Position numbers and translations under genes: made by a program. Shown in pieces: positions 12,864 to 19,549 of a DNA stretch of 64,000 nt. The notes under the pieces were generated by a model that had not been told where the DNA came from, did not search any database, and worked only from the letters and a program-made list of their open reading frames with translations. Source of the DNA: JANWHQ01 sp963775275 (GTDB lineage: Bacteria; Pseudomonadota; Alphaproteobacteria; Caulobacterales; Caulobacteraceae); the NCBI GenBank assembly GCA_963775275.1, contig CAVZII010000005.1:682001-746000 (forward strand). Direction: 5' to 3'. Position 1 is the first letter of the stretch; every line of letters begins with the position of its first letter.

Positions 12864-12879
12864 CGTAACAATTGTGACG
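12864..12879. promoter_or_regulatory. candidate operator palindrome between the flavoprotein and quinone reductase genes
   Basis: CGTAACAATTGTGACG is a 16-bp inverted repeat with one mismatched pair, centred on ACAATTGT. It lies 11 bases before the GTG start at 12891 in the divergent gap, where a TetR or MarR-type repressor would sit. No regulator gene is adjacent. Confidence 0.4.
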
Positions 12880-12890
12880 GAGGCGGGGCG

Positions 12891-13490
12891 GTGAAGATCC
12901 TGCTGGTCTACTGCCATCCTGTCGCGACGAGCTTCGCGGCGGCGCTGAGGGACCGCATCCTCGCCGCGCTGGAGGCCAAGGGCCACCAGGTCGAGCTGGT
13001 GGATCTCTATGCCGAAGGGTTCGATCCCGCGCTCTCGACGATGGAGCGCATCGAGTACGAGGAGCCGCCGGAGAACCGCGAACAGGTTCTGGGCTATGCC
13101 GCCCAGGTGAAGCGGTGCGAGGGCCTGCTGCTGGTGCACCCGACCTGGTGGTACGGCATGCCGGCGATGCTGAAGGGCTGGTTCGACCGGGTGTGGATCC
13201 CCGGCGTGGCCTTCGACATCGACCCTTCCGGCGGCATCAGCGCCGCCGAGCTCGGCCGGATCCGCAAGCTGGCCGTGGTCACGACCTATGGCGCGCCGGA
13301 GTGGTTCAACCGCTTCGTGATGGGCGATCCGGCCCGCAAGGTGATGGCCCGGGGCCTGAAGCGCCTGCTGGCCAGGGGGTGCGGCTTCAGCTGGAACGCC
13401 TGCTACGACATGGACCGCGCCGGACCGGACAAGCTCGAGCGCTTCGCACGGCGCACGGTCCAGCGGCTGGAGAGGTTCTTCGCATCTTGA
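12891..13490 (+). CDS. NAD(P)H:quinone reductase of the flavodoxin-like family (MdaB/KefF type)
   Basis: 199 aa. It begins KILLVYCHPVATSFAAAL, the flavin-phosphate loop of this family. It has the LLLVHPTWWYGMPAMLKGWFDR motif in the middle, where HPTWWYGMPA contacts the flavin, and then VTTYGAPEW. The enzyme is expected to reduce quinones by two electrons in the cytoplasm using NAD(P)H. The start is GTG at 12891 behind GACGGAGGCGGGG. It is divergent from the flavoprotein/SDR cluster and could share its control through the palindrome at 12864. Confidence 0.85.
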   Translation: MKILLVYCHPVATSFAAALRDRILAALEAKGHQVELVDLYAEGFDPALSTMERIEYEEPPENREQVLGYAAQVKRCEGLLLVHPTWWYGMPAMLKGWFDRVWIPGVAFDIDPSGGISAAELGRIRKLAVVTTYGAPEWFNRFVMGDPARKVMARGLKRLLARGCGFSWNACYDMDRAGPDKLERFARRTVQRLERFFAS

Positions 13491-13561
13491 CGATCAGGGG
13501 CCCTTCCCGTCGCAGGCCGGCGGTGAGACAAGGATGGCAAAGACCACAGGGAGGGACGTCC

Positions 13562-14878
13562 GTGTCCAAGCTCGCATCCATCGCGGCCGGCGCTTTCGCG
13601 TGCGCCCTGGCGTTCGGCGCGGCCGCCCAGAACGGCCCGCCGCCGATCCCGCCGTGGGTCCCGCCGGCGCCCGGCCAGCCGGTCGAGACCGGAGCGCCGC
13701 ACGGCAAGAACCAGCAGCCGGCCTTCCCAGGCCAGACCCGTGGGCCCTATGCGCCCTCGCACGTGGACTATCAGGTCACGACCGTGGCCCGGGGACTGGA
13801 GCATCCCTGGGGAATCGCCTTCCTGCCGGACGGGCGGATGCTGGTGACCGAGAAGGCCGGGCGGATGCGGATCGTCACGCCCGACGGCAAGGTCTCCCCG
13901 CCCATCGGCGGCATCCCGGCGGTGGATGCGCGCCAGGGCGGCGGCCTTCTGGACGTGGAGGTCGACCCCGACTTCAAGGCCAACCACCTGATCTACTGGG
14001 CCTATGCGGAGCCGCGCGGGAACGGGGCGGGCCTGAGCGTGGCCCGCGCACGCCTGGAGATCCGGCCCGGGCCCGATCCGCGCCTGGAGACCTTCGAGAA
14101 AGGCGCGCCCCTGGTCGGCGACCGCGGCGAGCGCGTCACGGTCCAGAACGTCCAGGTGATCTTCCGCGCCCTGCCGACCGAGGACTCCTACCGCAGCTTC
14201 GGCTCGCGCATCGCCTTCGGCCGCGGCGGGACCCTGTTCATCTCCAACGGCGACCTGGACTTCGATCCGTACCGGCCGCTGGTGCAGGACCTGTCGACCG
14301 ACATCGGCAAGGTCCTGCGGATCAACCGGGACGGCTCGATCCCGAAGGACAACCCCTATCGGGGCGTGAAGGGCGCAAGGCCGGAGCTCTGGGCCGTCGG
14401 CTTCCGCAATCCCCTCGGCGCGGCGGTCGATCCGGCCACGGGCGATCTGTGGACCGACGAGAACGGCCCCTTCGGCGGCGACGAGCTGAACCACGTGCGC
14501 CCCGGCAAGAACTACGGCTGGCCGGTGATCACCTATGGCGCGGAATACTCCGGCGCGCCGGTGGGCGAGGGCCTCACCCAGAAGGCGGGGATGCAGCAGC
14601 CGGTCTACTACTGGGACCCGGTGATCGCGCCCTCGGGCCTGATGTTCTACACCGGCGAGCTGTTCCCCGCCTGGAAGGGCAGCGTCTTCATCGGGGCGCT
14701 GCGGCTGAAGCGCCTGGAGCGGCTGCAGATCAAGGGCGACCGGGTCGTGGGCGAGGAGCCGTTGCTGACCGACCAGGACGAGCGGATCAGGGACGTCAAG
14801 CAGGGACCGGACGGGGCGATCTACGTGCTGACCGACAACGCGCGCGGGCGGGTGCTGAAGGTGACGCCGAAACCGTAG
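13562..14878 (+). CDS. PQQ-dependent sugar dehydrogenase family protein (soluble aldose dehydrogenase-like)
   Basis: 438 aa exported beta-propeller protein. The GTG at 13562 follows GGGAGGG. A signal peptide (SKLASIAAGAFACALAFGAAA) leads to a Pro-rich stretch and then the propeller with LEHPWGIAFLPDGRMLVTEK, FGSRIAFGRGGTLFISNGD, ELWAVGFRNPLGAAVDPATG, DENGPFGGDELNHVRPGKNYG and APSGLMFYTG. These are the blade motifs of the GSDH family (PQQ glucose/sorbosone dehydrogenase fold). The periplasm is the likely site. True PQQ use is not proven by sequence. It stands alone, 71 bp after the quinone reductase. Confidence 0.85.
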   Translation: MSKLASIAAGAFACALAFGAAAQNGPPPIPPWVPPAPGQPVETGAPHGKNQQPAFPGQTRGPYAPSHVDYQVTTVARGLEHPWGIAFLPDGRMLVTEKAGRMRIVTPDGKVSPPIGGIPAVDARQGGGLLDVEVDPDFKANHLIYWAYAEPRGNGAGLSVARARLEIRPGPDPRLETFEKGAPLVGDRGERVTVQNVQVIFRALPTEDSYRSFGSRIAFGRGGTLFISNGDLDFDPYRPLVQDLSTDIGKVLRINRDGSIPKDNPYRGVKGARPELWAVGFRNPLGAAVDPATGDLWTDENGPFGGDELNHVRPGKNYGWPVITYGAEYSGAPVGEGLTQKAGMQQPVYYWDPVIAPSGLMFYTGELFPAWKGSVFIGALRLKRLERLQIKGDRVVGEEPLLTDQDERIRDVKQGPDGAIYVLTDNARGRVLKVTPKP

Positions 14879-14885
14879 CAGAAAC

Positions 14886-14985
14886 GGGCCGCAGCCCCCT
14901 TCGTCACGTCGGCCTGCGGCGGCCGCGCCACTTCCCCCAGAGGGGGAAGATCCGACAGTTCCTCCCCCCTGGCGCAGGGGGCTAT
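14886..14985. repeat. REP-like palindromic intergenic repeat, copy B
   Basis: CTTCCCCCAGAGGGGGAAG and CCCCCCTGGCGCAGGGGG-type inverted repeats fill the gap between two convergent genes. They are similar in style to the elements at 10417-10560 and 36775-36903. The hairpins could end transcription from both sides. Confidence 0.65.
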
Positions 14986-15965
14986 GCCTCTTCCCGCCAC
15001 GCCGGGACGACGTGGGCCTGCAGCGCCTCGACGGCCGCGTCGGGCAGGGTCGCGGCCTTGCGCGCGTCGAGATCCAAGGGGATCAGCAGCGCCTCGGCGG
15101 CGGCCCAGGGGCGGCCCGACTGGGGGTCCAGCATCCAGTGCAGCCAGCCCATCCGCCGCGGCGCGGCCAGGCGCATGCCCGAGCGGGTGACGAACCGGTC
15201 GCCCGCGCCCGGCCATTCCAGATAGACGATCCGGTACTCGACGACCGCCATGCCGAGCCGGGGATCGCCCACCGCGCGCCGCATCGCGTCGATCCCCTGG
15301 CCGGCGCCGTCGGTCATGCGGCTCATCACAAGGTGCGGCGCGACCCGGCCGAAGGCGTCGCAGTGCTCGGGCAGGAAGGCGCCCGCGCCGTAGCGCATGA
15401 GCCGGAGCGAATCGGCCTCGTCCAGCGTCCCGGCGCGAATCGGCCCGCCGGGGACGAAACTGCGCGGGGCGAGCGGCGCGGGCAGCTCGACCCTCAGGCC
15501 CTCGGCGTGGGCGCGCGCGGCGCTGGACCACGGGAAGGACTGGGCGTCCGACGCGCGGCCGTGGGCGAGGCGGGCCTGGAACACGGCGGATGGCTCGCCG
15601 CTGGACGAGTGGCGGAGCGTCAGCAGCGCGGTCGCCTCCTCCTCGTCGATCGAGAGGAGGCCGCCATCCATGTGCAAGGCGTCCCCGGCGTGCGCCTCCT
15701 TGAGGAACCGGATGTGCAGCTCGCGCACGACGAGGGTCGAGGCGCCCCGGGGGGCGAAGGCGCGGGTCATGCCCAACGCCGCCGCCAGGCCGACCAGCCC
15801 TTCGACGGCCCAAGCGACATAAAACCGCACGTTGAGGTGGCCCATCAGGTCGCACTGCCAGGTGCTGACCCCGCCCCTCCAGACCTCGACCCCGTCCTGT
15901 CCCACGCCCTCTATCCTTGGCTCTTCCGCGCCCGAACCCGAGCTTTCTGACGCCAGCGCCGTCAA
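14982..15965 (-). CDS. thioesterase with tandem hotdog domains
   Basis: 327 aa. The first hotdog domain starts near residue 30 with DLMGHLNVRFYVAWAVEG, matching the 4HBT active-site motif (Asp, GH-N, Y). A second, weaker hotdog half runs from about residue 150 with EHCDAFGRVAPHLVMSRM and VVEYRIVYLEWPGAGD. The double-domain layout matches acyl-CoA or acyl-ACP thioesterases. The start at 15965 is an ATG; the gene is divergent from nrdA with about 70 bp before the NrdR boxes. Physiological acyl substrate unknown. Confidence 0.78.
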   Translation of the reverse strand: MTALASESSGSGAEEPRIEGVGQDGVEVWRGGVSTWQCDLMGHLNVRFYVAWAVEGLVGLAAALGMTRAFAPRGASTLVVRELHIRFLKEAHAGDALHMDGGLLSIDEEEATALLTLRHSSSGEPSAVFQARLAHGRASDAQSFPWSSAARAHAEGLRVELPAPLAPRSFVPGGPIRAGTLDEADSLRLMRYGAGAFLPEHCDAFGRVAPHLVMSRMTDGAGQGIDAMRRAVGDPRLGMAVVEYRIVYLEWPGAGDRFVTRSGMRLAAPRRMGWLHWMLDPQSGRPWAAAEALLIPLDLDARKAATLPDAAVEALQAHVVPAWREEA

Positions 15966-16031
15966 GGTCTTGTTAACGAAAAAAATCCGTGAGCGGTGGT
16001 CCTGCCCCGTTGACGGTTCATATACCGTGTG

Positions 16032-16047
16032 TCCCCATATATCGGGT
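16032..16047. promoter_or_regulatory. NrdR box 1 upstream of nrdA
   Basis: TCCCCATATATCGGGT fits the NrdR consensus acaCwAtATaTwGtgt in its core (C-x-ATATAT-x-G). The equivalent C of the second box lies exactly 31 bp downstream, three helical turns away, the usual spacing for NrdR. ATP/dATP-loaded NrdR represses ribonucleotide reductase genes. Confidence 0.72.
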
Positions 16048-16062
16048 CAGGGGCTGATTTGG

Positions 16063-16078
16063 ACACAAGATGTAGGGG
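16063..16078. promoter_or_regulatory. NrdR box 2 upstream of nrdA
   Basis: ACACAAGATGTAGGGG matches acaCwAtATaTwGtgt at the conserved C, A, AT, T and G positions. It pairs with the box at 16032 at 31-bp spacing. It sits only 5 bases before an ATG at 16084, which argues that translation starts at the later ATG (16135). Confidence 0.72.
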
Positions 16079-16134
16079 CGCAGATGCGCCTTATCTCGTG
16101 CGCCAGAGCCCAGAAAGTTGTAGGGTCAGCGGGC

Positions 16135-18003
16135 ATGATCGGCAGCGAAGCGAAGACGCCATCCGCCGTCACGAGGGCGCGGTTCTCGCCGGCTCCGGCG
16201 CAGCCGAGACCGCAGCTGACGCTGGTGAAGAAGGTCGAGGTCGACCGCACCCGCGACTCGCTCCTGACCGAGTTCGGCAAGACCACCCTGCAGGACCGCT
16301 ATCTGCTGCCGGGCGAGTCGTACCAGGACATGTTCGCCCGCGTCGCCACCGCCTACGCCGACGACGCGGAGCACGCCCAGCGGGTCTACGACTACATCTC
16401 GCGGCTTTGGTTCATGCCGGCGACTCCCGTGCTGTCCAACGGCGGCGCGGAGCGGGGCCTGCCGATCTCGTGCTTCCTGAACTCGGTGGGCGACTCGCTG
16501 GACGGCATCGTCAGCACCTGGAACCAGAACGTCTGGCTGGCCGCCAACGGCGGCGGCATCGGCACCTACTGGGGCGGCGTCCGCTCCATCGGCGAGAAGG
16601 TGAAGGGCCAGGGCCAGACCAGTGGCATCATCCCCTTCATCCGGGTGATGGACTCCCTGACGCTGGCGATCAGCCAGGGATCGCTTCGCCGCGGCTCGGC
16701 GGCGGTGTACCTGGACATCCACCACCCCGAGATCGAGGAATTCCTGGAGATCAGGAAGCCGTCGGGCGACTTCAACAGGAAGTCGCTGAACCTGCACCAC
16801 GGCGTCTCGATCACCGACGAGTTCATGGAGGCGGTCAGGGACGGCGCCCTGTTCGCCCTGCGCTCGCCCAAGACCGGCGAAACCGTGCGCCAGGTGGAGG
16901 CGCGCAGTCTCTGGCAGAAGATCCTCGAGATCCGCCTGCAGACCGGCGAGCCCTACCTGATCTTCGCCGACACGGTGAACCGGGCCATGCCCCAGCATCA
17001 GCGCGAGCTGGGGATGAAGGTGCGCCAGTCGAACCTGTGCTCGGAGATCATGCTGCACACCGGCCCCGACCACCTGGGCAATGAGCGCACGGCGGTCTGC
17101 TGCCTGTCGTCGGTGAACGCCGAGAAGTTCCTGGAGTGGCGCGATGATCCGCGCTTCATCGAGGACGTGATGCGGTTCCTGGACAATGTGCTGCAGGACT
17201 TCATCGACTCGGCCCCGCCCTCGATGGAGCCGGCGGTCTACTCCGCCCGGCGCGAGCGCTCCGTCGGCCTGGGCCTGATGGGATTCCACTCCTTCCTGCA
17301 GAGCCAGAACGTCCCCTTCGAGTCGGCCCTGGCCAAGAGCTGGAACATGCGGCTGTTCAAGCACCTGCGCCGCGAGGCCGACCGCGCCTCGCGCACCCTG
17401 GCCCAGGAGCGCGGCCCGTGCCCGGACGCCGAAGAACGCGGGATGATGGAGCGGTTCAGCCACAAGCTGGCGATCGCGCCCACGGCCTCGATCTCGATCA
17501 TCTGCGGCGGGACCTCGGCCGGCATCGAGCCGATCCCGGCCAACTGCTACACCCACAAGACGCTGTCGGGCTCGTTCGCCGTGAAGAACGAGCACCTGGA
17601 ACGGCTGCTGGTCGCCAAGGGCCGGAACACGCCCGAGACCTGGGCCTCCATCCTGGAGCACGAGGGCTCGGTCCAGCACCTGGAGTTCCTGAGCCAGGAT
17701 GAGAAGGACCTGTTCAAGACCGCCTTCGAGCTGGACCAGCGCTGGATCGTCGAGCTGGCCGCCGACCGCACGCCCGAAGTCTGCCAGTCGCAATCGGTGA
17801 ACATCTTCCTGCCTGGCGACGTCGACAAATGGGACCTGCACATGCTGCACTGGTCGGCCTGGGAGCGGGGGGTGAAGTCGCTCTACTACCTGCGCTCCAA
17901 ATCGGTGCAGCGCGCCGCCTATGCGGGCAGCGAGATCGCCGAAGCGGTCGAGAAGGCCCTGGGCGGCAAGACCGACTACGAGGAATGCCTCGCCTGCCAA
18001 TAG
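16135..18003 (+). CDS. nrdA: ribonucleoside-diphosphate reductase class Ia, alpha subunit
   Basis: 622 aa catalytic subunit, which makes dNDPs from NDPs with NrdB. It shows PATPVLSNGG, LPISCFLNSVGDS, the NLCSEI loop with the redox Cys of the catalytic region, the late RSVGLGLMGFHSFL and PTASISIICGGTSAGIEPI, and the C-terminal CLAC pair (YEECLACQ) that hands electrons on to the active site. It lacks a long N-terminal ATP-cone, in line with the compact alphaproteobacterial form. ATG 16135 is preferred because ATG 16084 lies directly after NrdR box 2 with no ribosome site. NrdR is the likely repressor. Its partner nrdB is 6.8 kb downstream. Confidence 0.93.
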   Translation: MIGSEAKTPSAVTRARFSPAPAQPRPQLTLVKKVEVDRTRDSLLTEFGKTTLQDRYLLPGESYQDMFARVATAYADDAEHAQRVYDYISRLWFMPATPVLSNGGAERGLPISCFLNSVGDSLDGIVSTWNQNVWLAANGGGIGTYWGGVRSIGEKVKGQGQTSGIIPFIRVMDSLTLAISQGSLRRGSAAVYLDIHHPEIEEFLEIRKPSGDFNRKSLNLHHGVSITDEFMEAVRDGALFALRSPKTGETVRQVEARSLWQKILEIRLQTGEPYLIFADTVNRAMPQHQRELGMKVRQSNLCSEIMLHTGPDHLGNERTAVCCLSSVNAEKFLEWRDDPRFIEDVMRFLDNVLQDFIDSAPPSMEPAVYSARRERSVGLGLMGFHSFLQSQNVPFESALAKSWNMRLFKHLRREADRASRTLAQERGPCPDAEERGMMERFSHKLAIAPTASISIICGGTSAGIEPIPANCYTHKTLSGSFAVKNEHLERLLVAKGRNTPETWASILEHEGSVQHLEFLSQDEKDLFKTAFELDQRWIVELAADRTPEVCQSQSVNIFLPGDVDKWDLHMLHWSAWERGVKSLYYLRSKSVQRAAYAGSEIAEAVEKALGGKTDYEECLACQ

Positions 18004-18053
18004 GCGTGGCGGCGGGTCCTTCATTGGCGCAGATCGTGACGGGAGGCGACGCG

Positions 18054-18359
18054 ATGAAGGACGTCGTTCCGACCCTGGCCTGGAACCAGGAGCTGCAGAA
18101 GCTCCTGGTCTGGAACAGCTGCCAAGGCGCGCCCGGGCGCGATCCCAGCGAATGGAAGCTGGACGCCCGCTGGAAGCTCATGCGCTGGTCCGACCACGCC
18201 GATCCGTCGTCCCCCTACGGCTGGGAGCTGGAGCGCTACCCCTCGCCCGCGAACGTGGGCGGCCCGGACCACCCCCTGAACCTGCGGGCGCTCAACTGCC
18301 ACGAAGCCACGGGCGCCGGCGGTCTCCTGGCGCGCCTGCTGAAGGGCCTGACGGCCTAA
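18054..18359 (+). CDS. conserved hypothetical protein downstream of nrdA
   Basis: 101 aa, ATG at 18054 behind GGGAGGCGAC, 50 bp after nrdA, so probably in the same transcript. It is rich in Trp near the N-terminus (LAWNQELQKLLVWNSCQG, WKLDARWKLMRW) and has HPLNLRALNCHEATGAGG near the end. There is no signal peptide or membrane segment. I do not recognise the family. Its position suggests a link to nucleotide metabolism, but this is only context. Confidence 0.65.
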   Translation: MKDVVPTLAWNQELQKLLVWNSCQGAPGRDPSEWKLDARWKLMRWSDHADPSSPYGWELERYPSPANVGGPDHPLNLRALNCHEATGAGGLLARLLKGLTA

Positions 18360-18457
18360 TCCTCCGCCGAGGCGCGCGCGCGGCTGGGAACCTGGAGGAC
18401 CGCGCCGCCGTTACAGACACGCTCGTTCCCGACCGTCCGCCGCAGAGGGGGCATTGG

Positions 18458-18892
18458 ATGAAGGCGGTCCTCGTGCTCGGCGTCCTTATCGCGCTCGTGG
18501 GCGCCGACATCGCCGCAGCGCGGACGACGGCGCTGCATCATCCCCACCGGCATCACCATCACGTCCGCCACGCGCGCCACCGCCATGTCCGGCGCGCGGT
18601 TCCGGCGGCCGCGCACGGGCGGGCCCGGCATCACTACTCGGCCCTGGCCCTGGCCCAACTGAGCCGCCGGCGGGCGGCGGCCGCGGCGGCGCAGGACGGC
18701 GCCGCCCGGCGCCGGCAGGACGGCATCGTCCGCGCAGACGGCCACGCAGGCTGGGGCCTCCAGCGAGGGCGCTCCGAGGCGATCGTGGGCGCCTATCGGC
18801 GTCCACCCGACCCGAACCTGCCCGCGCCCAAGATGTACAACGAGAGCCGCGGCGCGGCGGGCGTGCAGGTGACCATGCCGCTGGGGCATTGA
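18458..18892 (+). CDS. small exported His-rich protein of unknown function
   Basis: 144 aa. ATG at 18458 gives a signal peptide (KAVLVLGVLIALVGADIAAA). The next segment is very rich in His and Arg (HHPHRHHHHVRHARHRHVRR), followed by an Ala/Arg region and a C-terminal AGVQVTMPLGH. The His cluster could bind metal ions in the periplasm, but the composition could also reflect a simple basic secreted protein. It lies 98 bp after the previous gene and 240 bp before the ferritin-like gene, so a shared role in metal handling is possible but unproven. Confidence 0.6.
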   Translation: MKAVLVLGVLIALVGADIAAARTTALHHPHRHHHHVRHARHRHVRRAVPAAAHGRARHHYSALALAQLSRRRAAAAAAQDGAARRRQDGIVRADGHAGWGLQRGRSEAIVGAYRRPPDPNLPAPKMYNESRGAAGVQVTMPLGH

Positions 18893-19130
18893 GCGGGGCG
18901 CCGGCGCACAATACTTTGGCGTCCGGGGCGTTTCCGGGCCCTGACCGTCGCCCCGGCCCTGTCATCCCGGCCGGCGCATGATCAGGTCGGGGCCGTCACG
19001 GGCCGTGCGGCCGTCGGGAACCCTTGCCATGTTGAGGTTTTTCGAGCGTCGAAGGCAGCGCGACGAGTCTTCGGCCGGCAAGGCCGGGCCGACACGCCGT
19101 CCCAAGTCCAGGCTCCAGGAGGCAGAGGCC
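18893..19130. other. gap before the ferritin-like gene
   Basis: This region holds an upstream in-frame ATG at 19029 (MLRFFERRRQRDESS) that would extend the ferritin-like protein by 34 residues. The better start at 19131 has AGGAGG at 19117-19122. No promoter was identified with confidence. Confidence 0.35.
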
Positions 19131-19448
19131 ATGTCCAGCGAAGGATTGCACGTCCCCCGGGAGCGGCTGGCGAAAAGGACCCTTCACCTGCACTACGCGA
19201 TCTCGTCCCTGATGGAGGAGCTGGAGGCGGTCGACTGGTACAGCCAGCGCGCCGACGACGCCGAGGATGCGACGCTCAAGGCGATCCTGCTGCACAACGC
19301 CAACGAGGAGATCGAGCACGCCTCGATGCTGCTGGAATGGATCCGGCGCAACCATCCCCGCTTCGACAAGGAGCTGAGGGAATACCTCTTCACCGACAAG
19401 CCGATCACCGGCCTGGAAGAGGCCGCCATGGACCGCAAGCCGGCGTGA
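19131..19448 (+). CDS. encapsulated-ferritin (EncFtn) family ferroxidase, lacking the encapsulin targeting tail
   Basis: 105 aa, two-helix ferritin-like protein. SSLMEELEAVDWYSQRADD and HNANEEIEHASMLLEWIRR match EncFtn closely. Glu30, Glu60 and His63 correspond to the ferroxidase ligands Glu32, Glu62 and His65 of the Rhodospirillum rubrum protein, and Trp36-Tyr37 to Trp38-Tyr39. EncFtn forms a decameric ring that oxidises Fe(II) and is normally packed inside an encapsulin shell by a short C-terminal peptide. Here the protein ends at TDKPITGLEEAAMDRKPA with no recognisable targeting peptide. No encapsulin gene lies in the window; a palindromic repeat begins two bases after the stop. Start chosen by AGGAGG 8 bases upstream. 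Confidence 0.85.
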   Translation: MSSEGLHVPRERLAKRTLHLHYAISSLMEELEAVDWYSQRADDAEDATLKAILLHNANEEIEHASMLLEWIRRNHPRFDKELREYLFTDKPITGLEEAAMDRKPA

Positions 19449-19450
19449 CC

Positions 19451-19521
19451 AGTGCATCGCAGCAAACGGGTGATTCATCATCCGTCTGTGGTTCGATGCA
19501 CTAAATCAAAGACTTGTGCTG
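19451..19521. repeat. composite palindromic repeat, inverted copy behind the EncFtn gene
   Basis: The element begins AGTGCATCG and reaches CGATGCACT, with TCATCATCCGTCTG inside. It then runs into CTAAATCAAAGACTTGTGCTGC. This is the reverse complement of the element at 27717-27789, with some decay of one inner arm. It may terminate the EncFtn transcript and the convergent flavoprotein gene. Confidence 0.75.
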
Positions 19522-19549
19522 CACCCGGCACATCGGCGGCCCGCGACGT

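Noticed and set aside
16084..16134. Upstream ATG as the nrdA start
   Set aside because: It lies 5 bases after NrdR box 2 and lacks a ribosome site; the ATG at 16135 fits the operator position better, though the earlier start is not excluded.
19449..19549. Search for an encapsulin gene or remnant after the EncFtn gene
   Set aside because: The 100 bp up to the convergent monooxygenase gene hold only the palindromic repeat; no shell-protein sequence is visible on either strand.
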